Below are positions 25,616 through 37,505 of a DNA stretch of 64,000 nt, piece by piece; positions within the stretch are counted from its first letter, which is position 1; every line of letters starts with the position of its first letter. The stretch covers positions 1,364,001 to 1,428,000 of the forward strand of contig NZ_JACHMQ010000001.1 of assembly GCF_014208105.1 (NCBI RefSeq), written 5' to 3'. This DNA is from Actinomadura coerulea (GTDB taxonomy: Bacteria; Actinomycetota; Actinomycetes; Streptosporangiales; Streptosporangiaceae). A program made the translations under genes and the position numbers. The notes under the pieces are model-generated. The model was not told the DNA's origin. It was given only the letters and a program-made list of their open reading frames with translations, and made no database searches.

Positions 25616-26836
25616 ATGAACAGACTGCTGAGACGCAGCGCGGAGGCGACCGCCGAGCTGGTGGGCGCCCTGCGCACGGGCCTGCCCGCGATGGCCGGGC
25701 TCGTCCCGCTCGCGGCGGGGCTGGTCCTGTCGTTCCTCCTGCTGCCGTGGCTTCCGTCGGCCGTCAAGCCCCTGCGGGCGCTCGCGAACGCCGAACGGCG
25801 GCGGGCCGGACGCGTCCTCGGCCGTGAGATCCCCGAGCCGTACCGGCCGCCCTCCGGCGAGGGGTTCGGCGAGGCGCTGCGCCTGCTGCGGTCGCCCTCC
25901 ACCTGGCGGGACGCGGCCTGGATGGCGGCGCACGGGCTCACCGCGCTCGCGGCCGCCGCGGTCGCGGTCGCGGTGTGGCCGGCCATCCCGTTCACGCTCT
26001 CGCTGCCGCTGTGGTGGTGGGCGGCGCCCGAGGGCTCCCAGGCGGCGTTCATCACCCTGGACAGCTGGCCCAAGGCTCTGACGATGCCGTTCCTCCAGGG
26101 GGCGCTCGACCTGGGCATCCTGCTGTGGCTGGTGCCGCGGCTCCGGCGCTGGCAGGCCGGGCTCGCCGAGGCCCTGCTGTCGCCCACCCGCCGCACGAGC
26201 CTCGCCGAGCGGGTCGAGGAGCTGGCCGAGACCCGTGCCGAGGCCCTGGAGGCGCACGGCGCCGAGCTGCGCCGCATCGAGCGCGACCTGCATGACGGGA
26301 CGCAGGCCCAGCTCGTCGCCGCCGCCCTGCGGCTCGGCCTCGCCGACCGCCGCTTCGACGCCGATCCCGGCGCGGCCCGGACGCTGTTCCTGGAGGCCAG
26401 GGAGGGCGTCGAGGAGGCGCTCACGCAGCTGCGGACGGTGATCCGCGGCATCTATCCGCCGATCCTGTCCGACCGCGGCCTGGCCGGGGCGCTGCGGGCG
26501 CTCGCCGCCGGGCAGCCGATCCCCGTCGAGCTGGACGTCGAGGACGGCAGGGCGCCCGCCGCCGTCGAGGCCGCCGCCTACTTCGTCGTGGCCGAGGCCC
26601 TCACCAACATCGCCAGGCACAGCGGCGCCCGGCACGGGTGGGTCGCGCTCCGGCGCGAACCCGCCCGCCTCACGATCAACGTGCGGGATGATGGCAAGGG
26701 CGGGGCCGACCCGGACCGGGGCAGCGGCCTGGCGGGCATCCGCCGCCGGGTGGCGGCGCTCGACGGGACGACCCGCCTCCACAGCCCCGACGGGGAAGGG
26801 ACGACGCTTCAGGTGGAGCTGCCGTGCGGATCGTGA
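25616..26836 (+). CDS. Sensor histidine kinase (HisKA_3/NarX type)
   Basis: 406 residues from the ATG behind GAGGTGAG. The N-terminus has three or more hydrophobic spans (about 20-45, 105-140, 160-180) with almost no extracytoplasmic domain, so it probably senses within the membrane or through the transporter. The phospho-acceptor motif is R-I-E-R-D-L-H-D-G-T-Q-A-Q-L; the ATPase domain shows E-A-L-T-N-I-A-R-H-S, D-D-G-K-G and G-S-G-L-A-G-I-R-R-R. It overlaps the regulator gene by 13 bases and is divergent from the ABC transporter it likely controls. Confidence 0.92.
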   Translation: MNRLLRRSAEATAELVGALRTGLPAMAGLVPLAAGLVLSFLLLPWLPSAVKPLRALANAERRRAGRVLGREIPEPYRPPSGEGFGEALRLLRSPSTWRDAAWMAAHGLTALAAAAVAVAVWPAIPFTLSLPLWWWAAPEGSQAAFITLDSWPKALTMPFLQGALDLGILLWLVPRLRRWQAGLAEALLSPTRRTSLAERVEELAETRAEALEAHGAELRRIERDLHDGTQAQLVAAALRLGLADRRFDADPGAARTLFLEAREGVEEALTQLRTVIRGIYPPILSDRGLAGALRALAAGQPIPVELDVEDGRAPAAVEAAAYFVVAEALTNIARHSGARHGWVALRREPARLTINVRDDGKGGADPDRGSGLAGIRRRVAALDGTTRLHSPDGEGTTLQVELPCGS

Positions 26837-27462
26837 TCGCGGAGGACAGCGTCCTGCTCCGCGAGGGCCTGGCCATGCTGCTGGACGCGGGCGGCCACGA
26901 GGTGGTCGCCGCCGCGGGCAGCGGCCCCGACGTGCTGCCCGCCCTGCTGGAGCACCGCCCGGACGCCGCCGTCCTCGACGTGCGGCTGCCGCCCGGGTTC
27001 CGCGACGAGGGCCTGCGCGCGGCGATCGAGGCGCGCCGGCGGCTGCCGGGCCTGCCGGTGCTGGTCCTGTCGCAGTACGTCGAGCAGACCTACGCCGCCG
27101 AACTGCTCGCCGGCGGCGCCGGCGGCGTCGGCTACCTGCTCAAGGACCGGGTCGGCCGCGTCGACGAGTTCCTCGACGCCCTCGACCGCGTCGCCGCCGG
27201 CGGCACCGCCCTGGACCCCGAGGTCGTGTCCCAGCTGATGACGTCCCGGCACGACCCGCTCCAGGAGCTCACGCCGCGCGAGCGCGAGGTCCTCGGGCTG
27301 ATGGCGCAGGGCCTGGACAACGCCACGATCGCCGCGACCCTCGTCATCACCGAGCGGTCGGTGAGCAAGCACATCGGTGCCGTGTTCGCCAAGCTCGGCC
27401 TCCCGCCCACCGACAGCGGGCACCGCCGCGTGCTCGCGGTCCTGGCCTATCTGAACTCGTGA
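26824..27462 (+). CDS. NarL/LuxR-type response regulator
   Basis: 212 residues, GTG start. Receiver domain with acidic E-D at 8-9, phospho-acceptor Asp in A-V-L-D-V-R-L-P-P, and K in L-L-K-D. The C-terminal LuxR helix-turn-helix (~145-205) reads L-T-P-R-E-R-E-V-L-G-L-M-A-Q-G-L-D-N-A-T-I-A. Partner of the overlapping kinase and likely binder of the palindrome upstream. Confidence 0.93.
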   Translation: MRIVIAEDSVLLREGLAMLLDAGGHEVVAAAGSGPDVLPALLEHRPDAAVLDVRLPPGFRDEGLRAAIEARRRLPGLPVLVLSQYVEQTYAAELLAGGAGGVGYLLKDRVGRVDEFLDALDRVAAGGTALDPEVVSQLMTSRHDPLQELTPREREVLGLMAQGLDNATIAATLVITERSVSKHIGAVFAKLGLPPTDSGHRRVLAVLAYLNS

Positions 27463-27902
27463 GGGTCCGCCGGGGCGCCCGCGCCCTCCTGCTGGACGGC
27501 GACGCGCTCGTCCTGCTGCGCCGCACCGTGCCCGGCCGTCCCGTCTATTGGACGACCCCGGGCGGCAGGATCGAGCCCACCGACGCCTCCGCCGAGGCCG
27601 CCCTGCGCCGCGAGCTGGACGAGGAGCTCGGCGCGACCGCGGGGCCGGTCCGGCAGGTCTTCGCGTGCGCGGAGCAGGGCCCCGGGCCGCACCGGCTCAA
27701 CACCTTCTACGTCTGCCGCCTGGTGACGATGGACCTCTCGCGCCGGCACGGCCCCGAGTTCGACGACCCCTCCAAGGGCCGCTACGACGTCGACCGCTTC
27801 CCGTGCACGCCCGCCGCCCTCGGGAACCTGGACCTCGTCCCGGAGACGCTCACCGCCTACCTGGGCGACCACGCCGGCGACCTCCCCGGCCTCGTTCCCT
27901 GA
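27459..27902 (+). CDS. Nudix hydrolase
   Basis: 147 residues from GTG, overlapping the regulator stop by GTGA. The Nudix region runs P-G-G-R-I-E-P-T-D-A-S-A-E, A-A-L-R-R-E-L-D-E-E-L-G-A, which is the Nudix box with one extra residue between Gly and the R-E-x2-E-E core. The fold would hydrolyse a nucleoside diphosphate derivative. Its place at the end of a two-component operon suggests co-expression rather than an obvious functional link. Confidence 0.85.
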   Translation: MRVRRGARALLLDGDALVLLRRTVPGRPVYWTTPGGRIEPTDASAEAALRRELDEELGATAGPVRQVFACAEQGPGPHRLNTFYVCRLVTMDLSRRHGPEFDDPSKGRYDVDRFPCTPAALGNLDLVPETLTAYLGDHAGDLPGLVP

Positions 27903-27940
27903 CGGCCGTGCCGCCGGCGAGACCGCGAAGGCCGCCGGCC

Positions 27941-27962
27941 GGTATGGCGAAGGCGTGATACC
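27941..27962. promoter_or_regulatory. 22-bp dyad (GGTAT-N12-ATACC), candidate LysR site 1
   Basis: A perfect interrupted inverted repeat 72 bp before the arylformamidase start. It matches the pattern GG-Y-AT-N2-C-N6-GT-S-ATA-N-C shared with sites at 29842 and 30063 (11 of 22 positions invariant in all three). Confidence 0.5.
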
Positions 27963-28033
27963 GCGAGGCCGGGAAGGGTATTTGATCCTCTCCCGGGCGG
28001 GCGCGAGGCTTGCCACGAAGCGGAGGTGCGTTC

Positions 28034-28903
28034 GTGGACTCTCTGGACGACTGGCCGGGCAGTCGGCTGAGCGACGAGGAGCTCGACGTCGCCTACAACG
28101 TGCGGAGGAAGGCCGGGCCCGAGCTGTTCGACCGGTACATGGCCCGGTACCGGGCCATGTCGGAGGCGGCCGTCGAGGGGCTGCCGGGGCACCCGGGGAT
28201 CGTCTACGACGAGGCGAGCGGGGAGCGGCTCGACGTCTGGGGCACCGGTGAGGGGCTGCGGCCGGTGTTCGTCTTCCTGCACGGCGGCTACTGGATGGCC
28301 CTGTCGCGGGACGTGTCGTCGTTCATGGCGAGGATGCTTTACGAGCAGGGCGTCGCGACCGTGGTGCCCGACTACACGCTGGCGCCGAAGGCGTCGCTGG
28401 AGGAGATCGTCCGGCAGGTGCGGGCGACCGTGGCCTGGGTGCACCGGCACGGGCGCGAGCACGGCCTCGACCCCGAGCGGATCGTGGTGGGCGGCAGTTC
28501 GGCGGGCGGGCACCTGACCGGGATGACGATGGTCGGCGGATGGCAGGAGCCGCTCGGGCTGCCCGCCGACGTCGTCAAGGCCGCGATGCCGTTCAGCGGG
28601 CTGTTCGACATCCGCCCGATCACCCGCGTCTACGTCAACGAGGCCGTGCGGCTGGACCTGGCGCGGGCCGCGGCGCTGAGCCCGGCGCTGCTGCCGGCGC
28701 CGTACCGCTGCCCGGCCGTCATCGCCGTCGCGGAGGACGACGGGGAGGGGTTCCTCACGCAGTCCCGGCTGTTCCATCCGCGCTGGGACGCCGGGGACCT
28801 GATGGTCGTGCCCGGCCGCGACCACTTCGACGTGGTCCTCGACCTCGCGGATCCGGACTCAGCGGTGGGCCGGGCGCTCGTCGGCCTGGTCCGCGCGGTG
28901 TGA
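28034..28903 (+). CDS. Kynurenine formamidase / arylformamidase (alpha/beta hydrolase)
   Basis: 289 residues from the GTG with GGAGGTG upstream. The oxyanion motif H-G-G-Y-W (near residue 83), nucleophile G-G-S-S-A-G-G and late G-R-D-H-F match the AFMID-type arylformamidases, which hydrolyse N-formyl-kynurenine to kynurenine plus formate. Asp and His of the triad are plausible at the V-A-E-D-D-G and D-H-F regions. It lies beside the 3-hydroxyanthranilate operon with only the convergent LysR gene between, which strongly supports the assignment over a generic esterase. Confidence 0.85.
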   Translation: MDSLDDWPGSRLSDEELDVAYNVRRKAGPELFDRYMARYRAMSEAAVEGLPGHPGIVYDEASGERLDVWGTGEGLRPVFVFLHGGYWMALSRDVSSFMARMLYEQGVATVVPDYTLAPKASLEEIVRQVRATVAWVHRHGREHGLDPERIVVGGSSAGGHLTGMTMVGGWQEPLGLPADVVKAAMPFSGLFDIRPITRVYVNEAVRLDLARAAALSPALLPAPYRCPAVIAVAEDDGEGFLTQSRLFHPRWDAGDLMVVPGRDHFDVVLDLADPDSAVGRALVGLVRAV

Positions 28904-29833
28904 TCAGCCGGCGGTGATCTCGGCGGCCGCGCGGCGGAGGTGCTCCAGCATCAGCCGGGCGGACGGCGTCGGGGCGCGCCGCGCGGGCAGGGTCACGCCC
29001 ACCTGGCGGCGGACGGTCTCCAGCGGCACCGGGAGCGGCGCGATCTCGGCGTCGGCCCGCGCGACCAGCTCGGGAAGGGCGGCGATCATGTCGGTGTCGC
29101 GGACGAGGGTACGGACGGTCAGCACCGAGGTGCACTCGACCAGGTTGCCGGGCGGTTCCAGGCCGGCGGCGCGGAAGACCTGCTCCAGCTCCGACCGGAG
29201 CGCCGTCTGCTCCAGGGGCAGCACCCAGGGGTAGGCGAGCAGGTCGGCCAGGCCGAGGCCCGCGACGGAGCGCGCGGGATGGCCCTGGCGGGCGACGAGG
29301 CGGACCGGCTCGCCGTACAGGGTGATCTGGCGCAGGCCGCGCAGGTCCCCGATCGGGTTGAGGCGGCCGAGGATCAGGTCGATCTCGCCGTCCAGCAGGC
29401 GGGGGACCTGCGCGTCGAAGGTGGCCTCCTGGACGATCACGGTGACGCCGGGGCGGTCCCGCTTCAGCGCCGCGATCGCCCGGGGGAGCAGGACGCTGGA
29501 GCCGGCGAGCAGGGTTCCGATCGTGACCGTGCCGACCTCCCCGTCGGCCAGGCCGCTGATGCGCTCGCCGGCGCGGCGCAGCTCGGCCAGGACGGCGCGC
29601 GCGTGCTCGACGAACGCGTCGCCGAACATCGTCGGGGTCATGCCGCGCGGGCCGCGGGTGAACAGCTCGACGCCGAGGAGGCCCTCCACCTCGCGCAGGC
29701 TGCGCGTCACCGCGGGCTGCGCGAGGCGCAGGTGCTCGGCCGCGCGCAGGACGCTGCCGTGGTCGGCGACGGCGACGACGAGCACCAGGTGCCGCAGCTT
29801 GAGCCGTCCGTTGAGCAGGTCGATCGCGCGCAT
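28904..29833 (-). CDS. LysR-family regulator of the kynurenine cluster
   Basis: 309 residues. N-terminal winged helix with R-H-L-V-L-V-V-A-V-A-D-H-G-S-V-L-R-A-A-E-H-L, A-Q-P-A-V-T-R-S-L-R-E-V-E; then a periplasmic-binding-like effector domain. Resembles GbpR/PcaQ regulators of aromatic catabolism. Its stop abuts that of the formamidase (TGATCA) and it diverges from the catabolic operon, the usual LysR layout. Effector probably a kynurenine-pathway intermediate (inference). Confidence 0.9.
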   Translation of the reverse strand: MRAIDLLNGRLKLRHLVLVVAVADHGSVLRAAEHLRLAQPAVTRSLREVEGLLGVELFTRGPRGMTPTMFGDAFVEHARAVLAELRRAGERISGLADGEVGTVTIGTLLAGSSVLLPRAIAALKRDRPGVTVIVQEATFDAQVPRLLDGEIDLILGRLNPIGDLRGLRQITLYGEPVRLVARQGHPARSVAGLGLADLLAYPWVLPLEQTALRSELEQVFRAAGLEPPGNLVECTSVLTVRTLVRDTDMIAALPELVARADAEIAPLPVPLETVRRQVGVTLPARRAPTPSARLMLEHLRRAAAEITAG

Positions 29834-29841
29834 GACGACTT

Positions 29842-29863
29842 GGTATCACAGATCGGTCATATC
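29842..29863. promoter_or_regulatory. 22-bp dyad, candidate LysR site 2 (autoregulatory)
   Basis: GGTATCAC ... GTCATATC, placed only 9 bp upstream of the LysR start codon. Shares 15 of 22 positions with site 3 and 13 of 22 with site 1. Confidence 0.5.
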
Positions 29864-30062
29864 TGGCGGCTTCCGGGGTCACCGCCCGGGTATGGGGGCC
29901 GGGTCGAGACGGAGGAAGGGGGGCGGGTCCAGCGGGCCGGTGCCGCGGGTCATGACAGCGGGCCTCCCGGAGATCACCGGCGATCACAAGATCAAAGTGA
30001 CATGGATCACGGGCTCGGCAAGCCGCGGTCCTGTTCGTATCCGGCCAGGGGCGGCGGGGTGT

Positions 30063-30084
30063 GGCATAGCCGTTCCGTCATAGC
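30063..30084. promoter_or_regulatory. 22-bp dyad, candidate LysR site 3 (operon promoter)
   Basis: GGCATAGC ... GTCATAGC, 80 bp before the first gene of the operon. A shorter related element (GGTAT-N9-CATAGC, 30098-30116) follows and overlaps a weak promoter: TTGCCA at 30103-30108 and GAGTAT at 30127-30132, spacing 18. The rest of the 330-bp divergent gap (29834-30163) shows no gene. Confidence 0.5.
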
Positions 30085-30097
30085 AGCCGGGGAATTT

Positions 30098-30116
30098 GGT
30101 ATTTGCCAGGCATAGC
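30098..30116. promoter_or_regulatory. Shortened LysR-type element at the operon promoter
   Basis: GGTAT and CATAGC arms separated by 8 bases; repeats the GGCATAGC of site 3 exactly 46 bp downstream. Possibly the activation half-site that overlaps the -35. Confidence 0.35.
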
Positions 30117-30163
30117 TTCGCGGGCAGAGTATCGGGGTGTCGAGCCACGCGGGAGGGGACCGG

Positions 30164-31600
30164 ATGAAGGCTGAGCACTACGTCGGCGGGATGTTCCGTT
30201 CGGACGGTCCGGCCTTCCCTCTCATCGCCCCCGCGGACGGCACGGAGCTGGGCACCGTGCCCGAGGCCACGCGGGAGGTCGTCGACGACGCCGTGGCCGC
30301 GGCCCGATCCGCGCTGAAGGGCCCCTGGGGCGCGACGTCCGCCGAGGAGCGCGCCGCGGCGCTGCGGCGCGTCGCCGACGGGATCCAGGCGCGGTTCGAG
30401 GAGTTCGTTGACGCCGAGGTCGCCGACACCGGCAGGCCGCGCGCGTTCGCCGAGACCGTCGACGTGCCGCGCGCCGTCGGCAACTTCCGCGCCTACGCCG
30501 ACCTGCTGTACGGGCGACCCGAACGCGCCTACACCACGCGGGTCCCGGGGTGGAGCTCCGGGACGGGCGAGGCGCTCAACTACACGGTGCGCCGGCCGCT
30601 CGGGGTGGTGGCGGTCGTCTCGCCGTGGAACCTGCCGCTGCTGCTGTCGACCTGGAAGATCGCGCCCGCGCTCGCGTGCGGGAACGCCGTGGTGGCCAAG
30701 CCCTCGGAGGAGACGCCCTCGACCGCGACGCTGCTGGCCCGGGTGATCGACGAGGCGGGCCTGCCCGCCGGGGTCTTCAACGTCGTGCACGGGCACGGCC
30801 CCGGCGCGGCCGGGGAGTTCCTCACCGGGCACCCCGGGGTGGACGCGATCGCGTTCACCGGCGAGTCGGCCACCGGCGCCGCGATCATGCGCAACGCCGC
30901 CGACCACGTCACCCCCGTCTCCTTCGAGCTGGGCGGCAAGAACCCCGCGCTCGTCTTCTCCGACGCCGACCTGGAGGCCGCCGTCGACGGGACGGTCCGC
31001 TCCTCCTTCACCCACTCCGGGCAGATCTGCCTGTGCACCGAGCGCGTCTACGTGGAGCGCCCCGTCTTCGAGGAGTTCGTCGCGAGGCTCGGCGAGCGGG
31101 CCCGCGCGCTGGACGGCTACGGGCCGATGATCTCGGCCGGGCACCGCGACAAGGTCCTGTCCCACCTCCGGCTCGCCCGCGAGGAGGGCGCCGAGATCGT
31201 CGCCGGCGGCGGCGCCCCGCGGTTCGGGGACGCCCGGGACGGCGGCTTCCACGTCGAGCCGACCGTCCTCACCGGGCTCCCCGAGACCGCCAGGGCCGTG
31301 CGGGAGGAGATCTTCGGGCCGGTCTGCCACGTCGCGCCCTTCGACACCGAGGACGAGGCCCTCGCGCTCGCCAACGACAGCCGCTACGGGCTCGCCGCCA
31401 CGGTGTGGACGCGGGACCTGTCGCGCGCGCACCGGGTCGCGCCGCGCGTCGAGACCGGGATCGTCTGGGTGAACTGCTGGAACCTGCGCGACCTGCGCAC
31501 CCCGTTCGGCGGCGTGAAGGCGTCCGGGATCGGCAGGGAGGGGGGAGAGTACTCCCTGGACTTCTTCTCCGAACCCGTCAACGTCTGCGTCCAGATCTGA
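30164..31600 (+). CDS. 2-aminomuconate 6-semialdehyde dehydrogenase (aldehyde dehydrogenase)
   Basis: 478 residues; ATG with GGGAGGGGA upstream is preferred over an in-frame GTG at 30137. Aldehyde dehydrogenase fold with catalytic Glu255 in F-E-L-G-G-K-N and Cys289 in G-Q-I-C-L-C. The family oxidises 2-aminomuconate or 2-hydroxymuconate semialdehyde with NAD. The amino-substrate assignment rests on the downstream dioxygenase, decarboxylase and deaminase. First gene of a seven-gene operon. Confidence 0.88.
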   Translation: MKAEHYVGGMFRSDGPAFPLIAPADGTELGTVPEATREVVDDAVAAARSALKGPWGATSAEERAAALRRVADGIQARFEEFVDAEVADTGRPRAFAETVDVPRAVGNFRAYADLLYGRPERAYTTRVPGWSSGTGEALNYTVRRPLGVVAVVSPWNLPLLLSTWKIAPALACGNAVVAKPSEETPSTATLLARVIDEAGLPAGVFNVVHGHGPGAAGEFLTGHPGVDAIAFTGESATGAAIMRNAADHVTPVSFELGGKNPALVFSDADLEAAVDGTVRSSFTHSGQICLCTERVYVERPVFEEFVARLGERARALDGYGPMISAGHRDKVLSHLRLAREEGAEIVAGGGAPRFGDARDGGFHVEPTVLTGLPETARAVREEIFGPVCHVAPFDTEDEALALANDSRYGLAATVWTRDLSRAHRVAPRVETGIVWVNCWNLRDLRTPFGGVKASGIGREGGEYSLDFFSEPVNVCVQI

Positions 31601-31611
31601 GAGCGAGCCCA

Positions 31612-32396
31612 GTGACCACGAACATCGAGGCCGCCGCCGAGCGGCTGCTCGGCGCCCACGCCGGCGGCGCGCCGTGCGCGCCCGTCCGCGACCTGATCAC
31701 CACGGCGGACGAGGCCTACGCCGTCCAGGAACTGCTGACCGACCGCTGGCTGGGGGAGGGCCGCCGCCTCGCCGGCCGCAAGATCGGCCTGACGTCGCGC
31801 GCCGTCCAGGCGCAGATCGGGGTGGACAGCCCCGACTTCGGAATGCTGTTCGCCGACATGGCAGTCCCGGACGGGGAGGAGATCCCCGCCGGCGCCGTGC
31901 TGCAGCCGCGCGCCGAGGCGGAGGTCGCACTCGTGCTGGAGCGCGACCTGACCCACGAGCGGCACACCGCCGCCGACGTGATCCGCGCGACGGCGTTCGC
32001 GCTGCCCGCCATCGAGGTGGTCGGCAGCCGCGTCCGCGACTGGGACATCACGCTCGCCGACACGGTCGCCGACAACGCCTCCTCCGGCATGTACGCGCTG
32101 GGCAACCGCCCCGTCCCGCTCGCGGACGTCGACCTGCGCCTGTGCGGGATGGTGATGGAGCGGCGCGGCGAGCAGGTCTCGACCGGCAACGGCGCCGCCT
32201 GCCTCGGGCACCCGCTGAACGCCGCGCTCTGGCTCGCCGACACGCTCGTCCGCGTCGGACGCCCGCTGCGGGCCGGCGACACCGTCCTGACCGGCGCGCT
32301 CGGCCCGGTGGTCCCGGCCGGTCCGGGCGACGTGTTCGAGGCGCGCATCGACGGACTCGGCGACGTCCGCGTCGCGTTCGGCAAGGAGGAGTCCTG

Positions 32397-32397
<1 letters not shown>
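31612..32397 (+). CDS. 2-oxopent-4-enoate hydratase (DmpE/MhpD family)
   Basis: 261 residues from [32 protein letters not shown] and E-A-E-V-A-L-V-L match the hydratase branch, distinct from the decarboxylase branch encoded next. It adds water to 2-oxopent-4-enoate to give 4-hydroxy-2-oxovalerate and usually forms a complex with the decarboxylase. Its stop overlaps the next ATG as TGATG. Confidence 0.88.
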
Positions 32398-35187
<2,790 letters not shown>

Positions 35188-35191
<4 letters not shown>

Positions 35192-36438
35192 CCCTGGAGG
35201 ACGAGGCCCGGCGCCTCGACGAGACCGATCCGCTGCCCACGCTGCGCGGGGAGTTCCTCGTCCCGCCCGCGCCGGGCGGGCCCCACGCGGAGGCGGCCTA
35301 CTTCGCGGGCAACTCCCTCGGGCTCCAGCCGAGGAGCGCGGCCGTGCTGCTCCGCGAGGAGCTTGACGACTGGGCGCGGCTCGCGGTCGAGGCCCACACC
35401 CAGGGGCGCCGTCCCTGGGTGGCGTACCACGAGCTGCTCCGCGAGCCCGCCGCCCGCCTCGTGGGCGCGCTCCCGCACGAGGTCGTCGCGATGAACTCGC
35501 TGACGGTCAACCTGCACCTGATGATGGCGAGCTTCTACCGGCCCGCCGGGACGCGCACCCGCATCGTCATCGAGGACGCGGCGTTCCCGTCCGACTCCTA
35601 CGCGGTGGCGAGCCAGGTCGTCCACCACGGGCTCGACCCGGCAGCGACGGTCGTGCGGCTCAGGCCCCGCGACGGCGAGGACGCCCTGCGCACCGAGGAC
35701 GTCCTGGCGTTCCTCGACCGCGAGGGCGGCACGGTCGCGCTCGTCCTGCTCGGCGGGGTCAACTACCTGACCGGACAGCTGATGGACATGGAGGCGATCA
35801 CCAGGGCGGGCCGGGCCGCCGGCGCCGTCGTCGGGTGGGACCTCGCCCACGCCGCCGGGAACGTCCCCCTGCGGCTGCACGACTGGGACGTGGACTTCGC
35901 CGCCTGGTGCACCTACAAGTACCTCAACGGCGGTCCCGGCGCCGTCGCGGGATGCTTCGTCCACGAGCGGCACGTCCGGGACTCCGCCGTTCCGAAGCTG
36001 GCGGGCTGGTGGGGCACCGACCCCGCCGTCCGGTTCCGGATGGACCCCGACATCGCGCCGCCCGCCTCCGCCGACGCCTGGCAGCTGTCCAACCCGCCGA
36101 TCATGGCGCTGGCGCCGGTGCTGGCCTCCCTGGAGATCTTCGACCGGGTGGGGATGGACGCGCTGCGCGCCAAGAGCGGGCGCCTGACCGGCTACCTGGC
36201 GGACCGGCTCGCCGGGATCGGCGCCGAGGTCGTCACGCCGTCCGACCCCGCGGAGCGCGGCGCCCAGCTGTCGGTGCGGGTGGCGGACGCGGGCGGGCTC
36301 GTCCGGAGGCTCGCCGAGGCCCACGGCGTCGTCGCCGACGCGCGCGAGCCCGATGTCGTCCGGCTGGCGCCCGTGCCGCTGTACTGCACCTTCCACGACT
36401 GCCATCGCGCCGCCGCGGCCCTTGCGGATCTTCTTTAG
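35188..36438 (+). CDS. kynU: Kynureninase
   Basis: 416 residues, GTG start with GTGA overlap to the preceding gene. PLP fold type I: F-A-G-N-S-L-G-L-Q near residue 38, W-D-L-A-H-A-A-G-N-V and the PLP lysine in C-T-Y-K-Y-L-N-G-G-P-G. It cleaves kynurenine or 3-hydroxykynurenine to (3-hydroxy)anthranilate and alanine, feeding the dioxygenase. Last gene of the operon; no convincing terminator is seen after it. Confidence 0.95.
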
Positions 36439-36471
36439 GTGTGTCGGTGCATGGGCTCGCCCGGCATCGGG

Positions 36472-36477
36472 TAAGTT
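36472..36477 (+). promoter_or_regulatory. Weak -10 candidate for the cold-shock gene
   Basis: TAAGTT lies about 155 bases upstream of the csp ATG. If used, the mRNA would have a long 5' leader, as cold-shock mRNAs often do. The 193-bp gap holds GC-rich pairing segments but no gene. Confidence 0.3.
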
Positions 36478-36631
36478 CGTCTGCGTTGCACGATGGCACC
36501 GGCCCGGCCGGCCGGCGCCAAGCAGTCTCGAAGCGTTTTCTCCGGGTGACCGGCGGGCGTGAGTGAGTCCGCTTGCAGCCCGGCCCCGTCGACCGGCGGG
36601 CCGGAGACGTTTTACCCGGAAGGGAAAGACC

Positions 36632-36835
36632 ATGGCCGAAGGCACCGTGAAGTGGTTCAACGCTGAGAAGGGCTTCGGGTTCATCGCGCCCGACGGCGGC
36701 GGCCCCGACGTGTTCGTCCACTACTCGGCGATCACGACCAACGGCTACCGCAGCCTCGACGAGAACCAGCGCGTCGGGTTCGAGATCACCCAGGGCCAGA
36801 AGGGCCCGCAGGCCGAGGGCGTCTACCCGCTCTAA
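36632..36835 (+). CDS. Cold-shock protein (CspA family)
   Basis: 67 residues, ATG behind GGAAGGGAAAG. RNP1 K-G-F-G-F-I and RNP2 V-F-V-H-Y motifs of the single cold-shock domain are intact. Binds single-stranded RNA/DNA as an RNA chaperone. Single gene with its own hairpin terminator. Confidence 0.95.
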   Translation: MAEGTVKWFNAEKGFGFIAPDGGGPDVFVHYSAITTNGYRSLDENQRVGFEITQGQKGPQAEGVYPL

Positions 36836-37505
36836 GGTCCTGCCGGATCTCAGCTGAGGCCGGGAGCGCTCGCGCGTTCCCGGCCTTTCGCACGTCCACC
36901 GGCCGTGCGCCCGCCTGGGGCACCGCCTTCTCCACGCGGCCGGAGGTCTCGGCCGCGGGTCGCCCGGCCGCGCCGCCGCCGCGCGGGTTGAGGGCCCCGG
37001 CCGTCACGGTCATGACCGCGACCACGCACGTGATGAGCGCGAACGCGGCCGGGTAGGACAGCGCCCCGGCCGTCCAGCCGGTGACGGCGGGCGCGGTCAG
37101 CCCCGATAGATAGGTGATCGTCGCGACGCCCGCGACGCCCTCGCCCGGGGTGGCGCCGGCGTCGCCGGCCGCCGCGAACACCAGAGGCACGACCGTCGCC
37201 ACGCCGACGCCGAGCAGCGCGAACCCCGCGATGGCCGGCCCGGGTGCGCGGGACGCCACGACGAGCGCGCCGCCGAGCACCGCCACCACGCCGCCGCACC
37301 GGACCACCCGGGCCGGGCCGAGCCGCCGCACCAGCCGGTCGCCGAGAAGCCGCGTGCCCGCCATGCACGACATGAAGACGGTGTAGGCGGCGGCGGCCAG
37401 TCCTGGGCCCGCGTCCGTCACCTCGGTCAGGTAGACGGCCGTCCAGTCGGCGCTGGCGCCCTCGGCGAACGTGGCGCAGAAGCCGACGACGCCGATGGCC
37501 AGCAC
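36786..37505 (-). pseudogene. MFS transporter remnant (C-terminal half only)
   Basis: 239 codons. The frame begins at the equivalent of transmembrane helix 7 (G-V-V-G-F-C-A-T-F-A-E-G-A-S-A-D-W-T-A-V-Y-L), as in YbjJ/FucP-like transporters, and keeps six spans; the first six helices (~190 residues) are missing and TAG at 37523-37521 closes the frame upstream. After the last span the frame runs ~65 non-membrane residues through the csp terminator and antisense to csp, so the natural stop also seems lost. It meets a truncated ROK gene head to head. A functional half-transporter is unlikely. Confidence 0.65.
36858..36888 (+). terminator. Terminator of the cold-shock gene
   Basis: A 12-bp stem (arm GGCCGGGAGCGC, one G-T wobble) with loop TCGC, followed by TTT. 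It lies inside the 3' extension of the decayed MFS frame on the other strand. Confidence 0.8.
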
